A stretch of 21,217 nt of DNA. It comes from JBIOHJ01 sp044448905 (GTDB lineage: Bacteria > Bacteroidota > Bacteroidia > AKYH767-A > OLB10). The DNA lies in NCBI GenBank assembly GCA_044448905.1, contig JBIOHJ010000053.1, forward strand, positions 1 through 21,217. The letters are read 5' to 3'. The notes under the pieces were generated by a model that saw only the letters and a program-made list of their open reading frames with translations, was not told where the DNA came from and made no database searches. A program made the translations under genes and the position numbers. Positions 8,498-16,347 of this stretch are shown piece after piece. The number at the start of each line of letters is the position of its first letter. Position 1 is the first letter of the stretch.

Positions 8498-10306
8498 TCA
8501 TTTCATAATTCTGATTGTAATATGTTTCTCATCCGAAGTCATTTTCAAAAAATACATTCCTGCTGGTAAATTGTTTTTAGTAAAGCTAAATGTTAAAGAA
8601 TGTTTGCCAGAACTTTGAATGCCATCCAGCACAGTATAAACTTTTTCTCCAACCAAATTGAACAATTCAATTTTTGCAGGCGCATTATTTTCAGAAATGA
8701 AATAATCAATCTGCATCAAATCTTTTACCGGGTTGGGATGAACATTTAAATAATATTCATCGGGAATGGTGGAGGCAAAAATTCCTACGGTTGTAACAAC
8801 TATGGTATCGGTGTGCACAAACGTTCCGCAAGGGCTGTTAACAGTAAACGTAACAATATAAGTTCCGTTTGCTGTATAAGTATGAATTAATGAAGAGTTA
8901 GTGGAATCGAGCGTACCATCACCAAAATCCCACATAAACGAAGTGGCATTGATGAGATTAACTGCACCGAAAGCAACCTGCGGCCCCTGCTGAATAACAT
9001 TGAAGTTTGCCGAAGGTGCGGGAGTTTGCTGAGTAAGAGTAATAGGCACTGCAACCCAGTTATTATTGTCATTCGATTCAGTAAAATCATTATTCGGGTC
9101 GGTAATGGAAACAATATAATAATCACCATTGCAGATCCCGGTTAAATCAATCGGGTCGTTCAGGCTGATATCATAAATATCGAGCATGCCCGGAAAAATC
9201 CCCTGGTCGCGCCCACAGCCCGATACCACACCAAACCCGTTATTCAATACCATATTCATTGATAAAACAGTTCCGGAAGTATCCACGCAATAGCCGAAGC
9301 TGGAACTGCAATCGCTGAGATTTATCAGGCAGAAGCTTTGCTTGGTTCCTGTTCCGAGTATAGGCCATGTGGTAGCATCAGGATTTGGAGTAGATGTACG
9401 TATAGTATAGTTTGCCCAGTTATCCACATGCATGTGTCCATGCGTGGGATGAAAGCTCATATACCCGGCAACCACATCGTAGTGAGTAAGCGTATCGTTA
9501 TTGTTGGTGCGGACATAAATGCGCTGGATAACAGATTCCTTTGGAGGAAACCCGTTAGGACAAATTGTTGTTGTACATGGAACCGGCATTGTATCACAAA
9601 AACAATTTCCTGTTCCGTGAACTTCAAGCGGACCAATTCCGATGTTAGGTGTGGCATTACTTATATCCAGTGACCCGGTCAGTTCAATATGCTGTTGTTG
9701 TATTATCAAAGCCGATGCAGTCATATCCGGAAGTAAATCGCAGGAAGGAGCACCACCCGGGCAGGCGCAAAACGTACATAGCACAGGAGCTGAACCCGGA
9801 TCGGGTGGGGGATTAGCTGAAAACGTCAGGCTCACGGAATGAACTGAGCCGGTATCAGCCGCATACGTATCATCAACATGCAGTTCCCATGTGCCGTTAG
9901 GGTCCTGGCTGTTATTAAACGCGTTGAGCGTATTCATCGGGATGAAAGTACCCGTAAAAGGCGCTCCGCCATTTATAATAAAACCATTTGCGCCATTATT
10001 GGCAAGACATGTGCTTGTAAAGTTATCGCCATCACCGCCAACGCCTCCTATCAATACTTTGGTGGTGCCATCGGGCGATACGAGCGAAATTTCCAAATCG
10101 CTGTCCCATGTATGGGTAATATCAAAACATGCTTCCGATAAGCCGAATGATGAATTGATTGCCGAAGGCAAGCCGCTCACCGTTATAGGAACTACGGCAA
10201 TTGGTCCACCGTTATCGGGAATCTGAATATTTACATTTACCGAAAAAGTTTGTGCAGAGGCAAAAGCAGGGAATAAAAACAGCAATGCAGGTAGAAGTTT
10301 TTTCAT
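8498..10306 (-). CDS. Secreted P-domain / lysyl-oxidase-like / PKD protein with T9SS sorting domain
   Basis: The 602-residue protein has a signal peptide (1-19, FASA before Q19-T20). Residues about 25-165 are a proprotein-convertase P domain ('FDITHTWDSDLEISLVSPDG' and 'DPNGTWELHVDDTYAADTG'). Residues about 190-425 resemble lysyl oxidase: 'SFHPTHGHMHVDNWANY' (285-300) has the His cluster H286, H289, H291 and H293 expected of the copper site, and 'GIFPGMLDIYDISLNDPIDL' with 'TGICNGDYYIVSITDPNNDF' follows the family's later blocks. A PKD domain spans about 435-505 ('FMWDFGDGTLDS'), and residues 521-602 are a T9SS sorting domain. Animal lysyl oxidases oxidise peptidyl lysine to crosslink matrix. 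Whether the quinone cofactor forms here cannot be told, so activity is inference. Confidence 0.85.
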   Translation of the reverse strand: MKKLLPALLFLFPAFASAQTFSVNVNIQIPDNGGPIAVVPITVSGLPSAINSSFGLSEACFDITHTWDSDLEISLVSPDGTTKVLIGGVGGDGDNFTSTCLANNGANGFIINGGAPFTGTFIPMNTLNAFNNSQDPNGTWELHVDDTYAADTGSVHSVSLTFSANPPPDPGSAPVLCTFCACPGGAPSCDLLPDMTASALIIQQQHIELTGSLDISNATPNIGIGPLEVHGTGNCFCDTMPVPCTTTICPNGFPPKESVIQRIYVRTNNNDTLTHYDVVAGYMSFHPTHGHMHVDNWANYTIRTSTPNPDATTWPILGTGTKQSFCLINLSDCSSSFGYCVDTSGTVLSMNMVLNNGFGVVSGCGRDQGIFPGMLDIYDISLNDPIDLTGICNGDYYIVSITDPNNDFTESNDNNNWVAVPITLTQQTPAPSANFNVIQQGPQVAFGAVNLINATSFMWDFGDGTLDSTNSSLIHTYTANGTYIVTFTVNSPCGTFVHTDTIVVTTVGIFASTIPDEYYLNVHPNPVKDLMQIDYFISENNAPAKIELFNLVGEKVYTVLDGIQSSGKHSLTFSFTKNNLPAGMYFLKMTSDEKHITIRIMK

Positions 10307-10338
10307 TTAATTTATATTTTGGTTTTTACAAGTGAATG

Positions 10339-10367
10339 CAAATGTATCAAAAATAAGAGGAGAGCAA
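10339..10367 (-). promoter_or_regulatory. Bacteroidota-type promoter of the P-domain gene
   Basis: On the minus strand, TTG (10367-10365) is followed after 18 bases by TACATTTG (10346-10339), an exact match to the TAnnTTTG -7 element. Transcription would start near 10333, giving a 5' leader of roughly 27 bases before the ATG at 10306. Confidence 0.65.
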
Positions 10368-10506
10368 TCACCTGCGTGGCCAAATTATAAACAGCTCATT
10401 CGGAGTGTATAAGAAGAAAATAGTTTTGGTATAGATTGCATGCAAATAACTTCATTTGGTACATTTAACATTCATTTAAATTATTTCTGATTATTTTTTT
10501 CTATTA

Positions 10507-10539
10507 TTGCTGAACCTACGAACAAACAGACTATCTTTC
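10507..10539 (+). promoter_or_regulatory. Candidate promoter of the START-like gene
   Basis: TTG at 10507-10509 and TATCTTTC at 10532-10539 are separated by 22 bases. The -7 element differs from TAnnTTTG at its last base. It would start transcription about 15 bases before the ATG at 10560. Confidence 0.35.
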
Positions 10540-10559
10540 AAAACTTTTTAACACCGCAC

Positions 10560-10952
10560 ATGACATTAATGACAACCAAGAAAGAAAAATACCAGGTAGA
10601 ATTTCAAATGCATTCTTCCCCCAAAATTTTATATAACTACCTGAGTAATCCATCCGGTCTGGCAGAGTGGTTTGCCGATGATGTAAGAGTAAAAGACGGC
10701 ATATACACTTTTGTGTGGGCAGGAACCGAGCAGCGCGCAAAAATGGTGCACAAGCGTGACGGGCAAATGGTAAAGTATAAGTGGATTGATGATCCCGAAG
10801 ATGGTTTTTTTGAATTTGAAATTTTAACCGATGAGCTTACTTCGGATGTGGCGCTTTTAATTACAGATTTTGCTTTCCCCGAGGATAAAGAAGAAAGTTC
10901 TCGGTTGTGGGATACACAAATTCACAGCCTCCGCCAGATTATCGGGAGTTAA
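10560..10952 (+). CDS. START-like domain protein
   Basis: The 130-residue protein belongs to the START-like/SRPBCC fold as found in Bacteroidota. Visible features are 'QVEFQMHSSPKILYNYLSNP' followed by 'SGLAEWFADDV', then beta strands rich in aromatic residues ('IYTFVWAGTEQRAKMV') and a C-terminal helix ('RLWDTQIHSLRQIIGS'). The fold is a helix-grip cavity that binds hydrophobic ligands; no ligand can be inferred. ATG codons occur at 10560 and 10569. The second gives the start 'MTTKKEKYQVEF', equally plausible. It is a single-gene unit converging on the next minus-strand gene with an 18-base gap. Confidence 0.8.
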   Translation: MTLMTTKKEKYQVEFQMHSSPKILYNYLSNPSGLAEWFADDVRVKDGIYTFVWAGTEQRAKMVHKRDGQMVKYKWIDDPEDGFFEFEILTDELTSDVALLITDFAFPEDKEESSRLWDTQIHSLRQIIGS

Positions 10953-10970
10953 CTTAATTACCCCAATTAC

Positions 10971-11582
10971 CTATTTACCCAGCAACCGAACGTACTCCTC
11001 AAACGTTTCCGCTCCGAAATTTTTCAAATCCTTCCATTTCCTCAAATCAAGCTTCCGGCTTATTTTAAAAAAGTGTTTAGTCATGATTTGCTGCTCCCTT
11101 TTTTTTGAATTGAACGTTGCCATGGGCTGATAGTTATCAGTTGCAAGGTGATGAACCCATGGCTGGTTGTTTATACAAACGAGATAGCCTTTTTTGCTGA
11201 ATTTATGCCAGTTCTTTAAAATACTTTTCTGGCAATCCTGGAAATAATTTCCTGAAAGGTGAAAAGTAAAGCTGAAATAATTTCCCCACCAGAACATAGT
11301 GCGAAACGCGAAAATATTTTTATTGCTGAAAACACGCGGGTTGTCCAGCACCATCCACGGTAAACCCTGGTAATTTTCTCCTTTGCTTATTTTGCCTGCA
11401 ATCTTCAGCGCATCAGGAGGAAGTGAAGCCTCGAATTTTAATTTCAGCATTTCTATATCATCGTTCAATTCGCTTAACAATGAACTTACTTTTTTAGTGA
11501 TGCTGTTTTTCTGAATAAAAAAATCAGAATCGCTCATCAGTTTGATTTCCGCTTTACTTAAAGTTAGTTTGCTGCCTTGCAT
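10971..11582 (-). CDS. Unrecognised protein, 203 residues
   Basis: I do not recognise this family. The protein has no signal peptide and no membrane helix. The N-terminal third is helical and charged ('SLLSELNDDIEMLKLKFEAS'). The middle is rich in aromatic residues ('GLPWMVLDNPRVFSNKNIFA', 'MFWWGNYFSFTFHLSGNYF'), followed by 'NNQPWVHHLATDNYQPM' and a basic C-terminus. The motif LPWMVLDNPRVF and the HH pair look like they could be conserved. It is a continuous reading frame of ordinary composition with a clean ATG, so I regard it as a real gene. A compact cytoplasmic protein of unknown role is all that can be said. Confidence 0.65.
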   Translation of the reverse strand: MQGSKLTLSKAEIKLMSDSDFFIQKNSITKKVSSLLSELNDDIEMLKLKFEASLPPDALKIAGKISKGENYQGLPWMVLDNPRVFSNKNIFAFRTMFWWGNYFSFTFHLSGNYFQDCQKSILKNWHKFSKKGYLVCINNQPWVHHLATDNYQPMATFNSKKREQQIMTKHFFKISRKLDLRKWKDLKNFGAETFEEYVRLLGK

Positions 11583-11633
11583 GCGTGGATTTTCAGGTTA
11601 TTTTTGCCGAACAATATTAAACAAATAATCTTA

Positions 11634-11693
11634 GCCACTAATTTCACCAATTAACACGAATAAAAATTTGTGTAAATCCGTGTAATTAGTGGC
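11634..11693. repeat. Imperfect 28-base inverted repeat before the LptF/G gene
   Basis: GCCACTAATT at 11634-11643 pairs with AATTAGTGGC at 11684-11693, and the stem continues inward with about 23 of 28 positions paired. The arms contain repeated CACnnATT and ACACnAAT blocks. The outer end GCCACTrATT matches the hairpin at 8429. It lies between divergent genes and overlaps the first codon of a longer but unlikely version of the permease gene. Confidence 0.8.
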
Positions 11694-11709
11694 GGTAAAA
11701 AAAATCCAA

Positions 11710-13143
11710 TTGAAAAAGCTGACTCTTTTGGTTCTGAAATCCTTTGCGGGACCGTTTGTAATGACATTTTTTATTTCACTTTTCGTCCTCCTCATGCAGT
11801 TTTTATGGAAGTACATTGACGACCTCGTTGGAAAAGGATTGGGGTGGACAGTTATTAGTGAGTTGATTTTCTATACGTCCTTTACGCTTGTCCCGCTTGC
11901 GCTGCCGCTGGCAATTCTTGTTTCGAGCATTATGACGTACGGAAACCTTGCCGAACATTTCGAAATAGTAGCCGCCAAATCAGCCGGTGTTTCACTTATG
12001 CGGCTTATGCAACCGTTATTTATCGTTGCGCTCTTGATAAGCGTGCTTGCCTTTTATTTTTCGAATTATGCGCTGCCGGTTGCTAATTTGAAAATGGGCT
12101 CGCTGCTGTATGATGTGCGGCAGCAAAAGCCGGCACTTTATATACGCGAGGGAGTTTTTTATAATGGCATTGATGGTTACTCCATCCGCGTTGGCAAAAA
12201 AGATGATGACGGACAGACTATTCACAACATCCTGATTTATGACCATACAAGCGGGATCAGCAATAATAAAGTGATTGTGGCTGAATCGGGAAAAATGGAA
12301 ACTACTGCTGATGAACGGTACCTTTTAATTACTCTTTTTAACGGGAGCAGTTTTGAGGAGCAGAATAATACACGAAGAAATATTGATACGCACCCGCTAA
12401 CCCGGATAAGCTTTAAAAAAGACATCATTCGTTTTGACCTTTCCACATTTCAGCTCAACCGCACCAACGAAGATTTATTTAAAGACAACTGGCAAATGCT
12501 GAATTTTAAACAGCTCACATTTGCAATAGACAGCCTCGAAAACCAGTTCAATAAAAAGAAACGGGAATCTTCAAATGCATTACTAACTAATTTTTCAGTG
12601 ATAAAAGATTCTTCTGAAATAAAAAAAATAAAGCTCGTCCCGATAGATATCGGGATTATTCCTTTATCGGTTGATTCAGTTTTCGGTGTTCAGCCAAAAA
12701 CAACAATAATAGAAAATGCGTTAAACAGCGCCCGTTATTTAAAAGGGTTTATAAATAATAATGTTGAAGAATACGAAGCAAGAAACCGGGCAATTACCCG
12801 TTTTAAAATTGAATGGAACCGTAAATTCACTTTATCCATTGCCTGTTTTATTTTATTCCTGATTGGCGCTCCACTGGGAGCCATCATTCGCAAAGGAGGT
12901 CTTGGATTGCCAATTGTAATTTCCATTTTGTTTTTTCTTTTCTTTCATGTCACGTCCATTACAGGAGAAAAATTTGCCAAGGAAGGTGTGATTTATCCTT
13001 ATGAAGGAATGTGGATTGCCCCTTTGATTTTATTACCTGTCGGTGTGTTTCTGACCTATAAGGCAACCCGCGATTCCGCGCTGTTTGATATGGATGCTTA
13101 TTTGAATGTTTTCAGAAAAATAATAAAGAAAAAAGCAGCTTGA
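11710..13143 (+). CDS. LptF/LptG (YjgP/YjgQ) family permease
   Basis: This is an inner-membrane subunit of the ABC exporter that extracts lipopolysaccharide. About 477 residues fit the family's six-helix layout: three helices near the N-terminus (about 11-35, 48-70, 95-117), a large periplasmic domain, and three C-terminal helices. Family blocks include 'LPLAILVSSIMTYGNLAEHFE', which I read as the first-helix-bundle signature, and 'FLIGAPLGAIIRKGGLGLP' near the end. I start at TTG 11710, giving MKKLTLLVLKSF, the usual N-terminus of the family. The open frame extends to a GTG at 11689, but that codon lies inside the hairpin at 11634 and would add seven atypical residues. LptF or LptG cannot be told apart here. 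It overlaps the glycosyltransferase gene by four bases. Confidence 0.85.
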   Translation: MKKLTLLVLKSFAGPFVMTFFISLFVLLMQFLWKYIDDLVGKGLGWTVISELIFYTSFTLVPLALPLAILVSSIMTYGNLAEHFEIVAAKSAGVSLMRLMQPLFIVALLISVLAFYFSNYALPVANLKMGSLLYDVRQQKPALYIREGVFYNGIDGYSIRVGKKDDDGQTIHNILIYDHTSGISNNKVIVAESGKMETTADERYLLITLFNGSSFEEQNNTRRNIDTHPLTRISFKKDIIRFDLSTFQLNRTNEDLFKDNWQMLNFKQLTFAIDSLENQFNKKKRESSNALLTNFSVIKDSSEIKKIKLVPIDIGIIPLSVDSVFGVQPKTTIIENALNSARYLKGFINNNVEEYEARNRAITRFKIEWNRKFTLSIACFILFLIGAPLGAIIRKGGLGLPIVISILFFLFFHVTSITGEKFAKEGVIYPYEGMWIAPLILLPVGVFLTYKATRDSALFDMDAYLNVFRKIIKKKAA

Positions 13144-14339
13144 AAATTTTACAGCTTTGTATCCGCGTGCCTTTTCCTCCCAGCGATGGGGCAACTATTG
13201 CCATGTACAATATTTCAAAATCGTTTTATGAAAATGGCGCGCAGGTAAAAATACTTTCCTTCAATACCAATAAAAATTATGTAATGGAAGAAAAGATATC
13301 AAAAGAGTTCAGGGAGAAGACAGGTATCGAAACTGTGGATATTGATTTATCAGTAAAACCACTCCTGGCATTCTTAAATCTTTTCAGTAATGATTCATAC
13401 AATGTTTCGCGATTTGTTTCAACAGCGTTTGAAGAAAAATTGAAAAAAATCCTGGCAGCAGAAAATTTTGATATTGTTCAGCTCGAAGGATTGTATGTTT
13501 CTCCGTACCTGGATATCATCTGCGGTCATTCAAAAGCAAAAGTGGTGCTGCGCTCGCATAACGTTGAATACATCATATGGGAACGATTGGCTGAATCGTC
13601 AAAAAATCTGTTAAAGAAAAAGTACCTGGCTTTTCTTGCGAAACGATTAAAAAAATATGAACTGAATTTATTGAACCGCTATGATGCAATCGTTCCGATC
13701 AGCCCTGCAGACGAGCAGGCTTTTGAAAAGCTGGGCTGCAGAATTCCAGTCAAAACAATCTCGTTGGGTGTGGATGTATCGGAATATCCGAATAGCGAAA
13801 ATCTTCCTGCTGATTTTTCCATCTTTCATCTCGGCTCCATGGACTGGATGCCGAACCTTGATGCCGTTGACTGGTTTATGAATGCTGTTTATCCTAAGCT
13901 GGTTTCAATTATTCCTGGTGTGAAAATTTACCTGGCGGGAAAAAATATGCCGGAGCGGATAAAACAAAGAGCAAATAAAAATTTAATTGTGCTCGACAGG
14001 ATTGATGACGCAAAAACTTTTATGAAAGATAAAACCGTTATGGTTGTTCCGTTGCTTTCAGGAGGAGGGATGCGCATTAAAATTATAGAAGGCATGGCAG
14101 TCGGGAAAGCTATAGTAAGCACCACGATAGGTGCCGAAGGAATTAATTACACTCATCAAAAAGATATTTTAATTGCCGACAGCCCCGATGAATTTTGTTC
14201 GGCTGTTTTAAAGCTGAAAACTGATAACGATTTCTGCAAAGCTATCGGTATGAATGCCCGTAAATTGGCAGCGCAGCAATATGATAATAAAACGATAGGG
14301 AAGGAGCTTTTGAAATTTTACGAGGTGTTGATTCACTAA
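13140..14339 (+). CDS. GT4-family glycosyltransferase
   Basis: The 399-residue protein is a GT-B fold glycosyltransferase of family GT4. The N-terminus 'MKILQLCIRVPFPPSDGATI' is the usual first strand and glycine loop. 'VVLRSHNVEYIIWERLA' and 'FSIFHLGSMDWMPNLDAVDW' mark the domain junction, and 'GGGMRIKIIEGMAVGKAIVS' is the nucleotide-sugar site with its conserved glutamate. Its donor and acceptor are unknown; cell-envelope glycan synthesis is the natural inference next to an LPS exporter gene. The start is TTG at 13140, overlapping the permease stop as TTGA, which suggests translational coupling. The nearest ATG (13203) would remove the first strand, so TTG is preferred. Confidence 0.9.
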   Translation: MKILQLCIRVPFPPSDGATIAMYNISKSFYENGAQVKILSFNTNKNYVMEEKISKEFREKTGIETVDIDLSVKPLLAFLNLFSNDSYNVSRFVSTAFEEKLKKILAAENFDIVQLEGLYVSPYLDIICGHSKAKVVLRSHNVEYIIWERLAESSKNLLKKKYLAFLAKRLKKYELNLLNRYDAIVPISPADEQAFEKLGCRIPVKTISLGVDVSEYPNSENLPADFSIFHLGSMDWMPNLDAVDWFMNAVYPKLVSIIPGVKIYLAGKNMPERIKQRANKNLIVLDRIDDAKTFMKDKTVMVVPLLSGGGMRIKIIEGMAVGKAIVSTTIGAEGINYTHQKDILIADSPDEFCSAVLKLKTDNDFCKAIGMNARKLAAQQYDNKTIGKELLKFYEVLIH

Positions 14340-14364
14340 ACCCTGTTTGATTTTAGGACAAGGG

Positions 14365-14410
14365 TTAACGATTTATGATTTTTTTTACTTTTTAAATCTT
14401 AAATCGTTAA
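14365..14410. repeat. 17-base inverted repeat downstream of the glycosyltransferase gene
   Basis: TTAACGATTTATGATTT at 14365-14381 pairs with AAATCTTAAATCGTTAA at 14394-14410 at 16 of 17 positions, around a T-rich 12-base loop. It begins 25 bases after the stop codon and may terminate or stabilise the permease-glycosyltransferase message. Confidence 0.8.
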
Positions 14411-14462
14411 TCATTATTCGTTATTCTCTTTAAATTAAAAGAATGGAAGATTAAGTATAACT

Positions 14463-14532
14463 CAGATGGAGGTGCAGCCTTACGGGGCTGCCCTCATCTG
14501 ACAATCAACCTAAAAGCTAACCAAAACCATTT
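14463..14532 (+). ncRNA. Covarying hairpin with conserved tail, copy 1
   Basis: CAGATG (14463-14468) pairs with CATCTG (14495-14500), AGG (14470-14472) with CCT (14492-14494), and GCAGCC (14474-14479) with GGCTGC (14486-14491), giving about 15 pairs with two single-base bulges and the loop TTACGG. It is followed by a conserved tail of CTGACAATCAACC, TAAAA, one variable base, CTAACC and AAAACCATTT. The strand is that on which the tail follows the hairpin; transcription is inferred. It might be a structured RNA or a mobile repeat. I do not know its class. Confidence 0.6.
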
Positions 14533-14549
14533 TTAATATTTTCGATTTG

Positions 14550-14618
14550 CAGGTGCCGGGTTGCCTTACGGGGCAACCCTAACCTGACAATCAACCTAAA
14601 AACTAACCAAAACCATTT
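14550..14618 (+). ncRNA. Covarying hairpin with conserved tail, copy 2
   Basis: GGGTTGCC (14558-14565) pairs with GGCAACCC (14572-14579) around the same loop TTACGG, and CAGGT (14550-14554) pairs with ACCTG (14582-14586) across a small internal loop. Compared with copy 1, paired bases differ on both sides of the stem while pairing is kept, and the loop is unchanged. The tail matches copy 1 with a single A/G difference. Confidence 0.6.
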
Positions 14619-14730
14619 CTTGAAATATGAATTTTAGATTTTTAATATTTTCAGAAGATAAAGAACTGCTTGTTTCAACTTCACTAAAACAATTACAATT
14701 ATAACGCCCTTCCGGGTGAAAAGATGTCGC

Positions 14731-14794
14731 TATTGCCTGATTTCATTGCATTGTAAGGTTTTTAAGAAAAACTAGTTCGACCTGATAGGCAATA
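14731..14794. repeat. 8-base inverted repeat in the ribBA upstream region
   Basis: TATTGCCT (14731-14738) is the complement of AGGCAATA (14787-14794). The sequence between includes two CTGAT copies near the stem. Nothing else identifies its role. The rest of 14795-14876 contains a 'tttgtgttttggtgccttcgtggc'-type stretch common as a dispersed motif in bacterial genomes, and otherwise nothing I can name. Confidence 0.4.
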
Positions 14795-14876
14795 CCAAAG
14801 CGCTAAAAATCACCAATAAGATTTTCGTGGAATTTTGTGTTTTGGTGCCTTCGTGGCATTTTTTAACTTAAGGGCA

Positions 14877-14910
14877 TTGTCGGGCAGGTCATACAGTTTC
14901 ACTAAATTTG
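14877..14910 (+). promoter_or_regulatory. Bacteroidota-type promoter of ribBA
   Basis: TTG at 14877-14879 and TAAATTTG at 14903-14910 are 23 bases apart. The second fits TAnnTTTG exactly and ends four bases before the ATG at 14915, so transcription would begin at or just before the start codon, giving a leaderless or nearly leaderless message. No FMN riboswitch is visible upstream. Confidence 0.55.
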
Positions 14911-14914
14911 CGCT

Positions 14915-16144
14915 ATGAAAACGGAGAGTCAAAACGAGATTAAGCTAAGCACCATCGAAGAAGCCATTGCCGATATTAAGAACGGCAAGGTGGTGATTGT
15001 GGTAGATGATGCCGGCCGCGAAAACGAAGGCGATTTTATAACGGCTGCGCATAATGCCACGCCCGCGTTAATAAATTTTATGGCAACGCATGGGCGCGGG
15101 TTAATTTGCGCACCGCTTTCGGAACAGCGTTGCGAAGAGCTGAACCTCGAAATGATGGTGATGAAAAATACTTCGCACCACGAAACACCTTTTACCGTTT
15201 CGGTTGATTTGCTCGGGCATGGTTGCACTACGGGTATATCTGCCAGCGACCGTTCGAAAACCGTTAAGGCTTTGACCAACCCGAAAACCAAGCCTGAAGA
15301 GTTGGGGCGGCCGGGACATATTTTTCCGCTGCGCGCCATTAAAGGAGGTGTGCTGCGAAGAGCAGGGCATACCGAAGCGGCAGTTGACCTGGCAGTGCTT
15401 GCCGGTTTTGAGCCTGCGGGAGTGCTGGTTGAAATTATGAACCAGGATGGCACGATGGCGCGCCTCCCGGATTTGCAAAAAATTGCCCTCCATTTTGATT
15501 TGAAAATAATTTCGATTGAAGATTTGATTTCGTACCGCATCAAAAACGAAAGCCTTATTGAAAAAGAAGTAGAAGTAAAATTGCCTACCCATTGGGGCGA
15601 GTTTAACCTCGCTGCTTACAAGCAGCTAACTACCGGGCAGGAACACCTTGCTTTATATAAAGGCACGTGGCAAAAAAACGAACCCATCCTTGTACGGGTA
15701 CACTCATCGTGCCTCACGGGCGATATTTTCGGTTCGTGCCGCTGCGATTGCGGACCGCAGCTTCACCGCGCAATGGAAATGATTGACGAAGCCGGCAAAG
15801 GCGTAATTGTTTACATGAACCAGGAGGGCAGGGGCATTGGCCTGCTCAATAAGCTGAAAGCTTACCGCCTGCAGGAACAGGGTATGGACACAGTGGAAGC
15901 AAACCTCGAACTGGGCTTTAAAATGGATGAACGCGATTACGGTGTTGGCGCGCAAATTCTCCGCGATTTAGGCGTTACCAAAATGCGCCTCATGACTAAC
16001 AACCCCACTAAGCGTGCCGGGCTTATTGGCTATGGTTTGGAAATTGTTGAAAATGTGGCTCTCGAAATTCAATCGAACATTCACAACAAGCTTTATCTCG
16101 AAACCAAGCGCGATAAAATGGGGCACACGCTGAGGGAAGTTTAG
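14915..16144 (+). CDS. ribBA: Bifunctional 3,4-dihydroxy-2-butanone-4-phosphate synthase / GTP cyclohydrolase II
   Basis: The 409-residue protein catalyses the two entry steps of riboflavin synthesis: ribulose 5-phosphate to dihydroxybutanone phosphate, and GTP to the pyrimidine precursor. The RibB half (about 1-208) has 'VVDDAGRENEGDFITAAH' (29-46, with the acidic metal ligands), 'HGCTTGISASDRS' and 'RRAGHTEAAVDLA'. The RibA half (about 215-409) has the zinc site C266, C277 and C279 in 'HSSCLTGD' and 'GSCRCDCG', matching the spacing of E. coli RibA, and 'NQEGRGIGLLNKLKAYRLQ' for GTP binding. Both halves are full length and catalytic motifs are intact. It stands alone, with no other rib gene in view. 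Confidence 0.97.
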   Translation: MKTESQNEIKLSTIEEAIADIKNGKVVIVVDDAGRENEGDFITAAHNATPALINFMATHGRGLICAPLSEQRCEELNLEMMVMKNTSHHETPFTVSVDLLGHGCTTGISASDRSKTVKALTNPKTKPEELGRPGHIFPLRAIKGGVLRRAGHTEAAVDLAVLAGFEPAGVLVEIMNQDGTMARLPDLQKIALHFDLKIISIEDLISYRIKNESLIEKEVEVKLPTHWGEFNLAAYKQLTTGQEHLALYKGTWQKNEPILVRVHSSCLTGDIFGSCRCDCGPQLHRAMEMIDEAGKGVIVYMNQEGRGIGLLNKLKAYRLQEQGMDTVEANLELGFKMDERDYGVGAQILRDLGVTKMRLMTNNPTKRAGLIGYGLEIVENVALEIQSNIHNKLYLETKRDKMGHTLREV

Positions 16145-16347
16145 GGGTTTATCCAAACGGTGTATTTTCTTTACTCTTACGCTTGTTTTTTCTCCGTTTC
16201 AGTATGGGTGGTGAATAATAATTCTTTAGAAAGTCATCTTCGCGCTGACATTAAACAGCATCACTGTTTATCGCAGCTTCACTCCTGTTGGTTTTCGTTT
16301 TAGCAACCTGTTTCTTTGGTTTTTACACATGTTTGTTGCGCGTTTAC
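16145..16347. other. Intergenic stretch after ribBA
   Basis: Contains a perfect 7-base stem, TAAACAG (16252-16258) with CTGTTTA (16264-16270) around CATCA, which has no following T run. No convincing gene is visible. A T-rich segment at about 16168-16198 has no recognisable function. Confidence 0.35.

Noticed and set aside
14340..14914. FMN riboswitch upstream of ribBA
   Set aside because: No conserved FMN-element blocks (such as AGGGGC or GGTGAAATTCC) are present, and the promoter leaves almost no leader.
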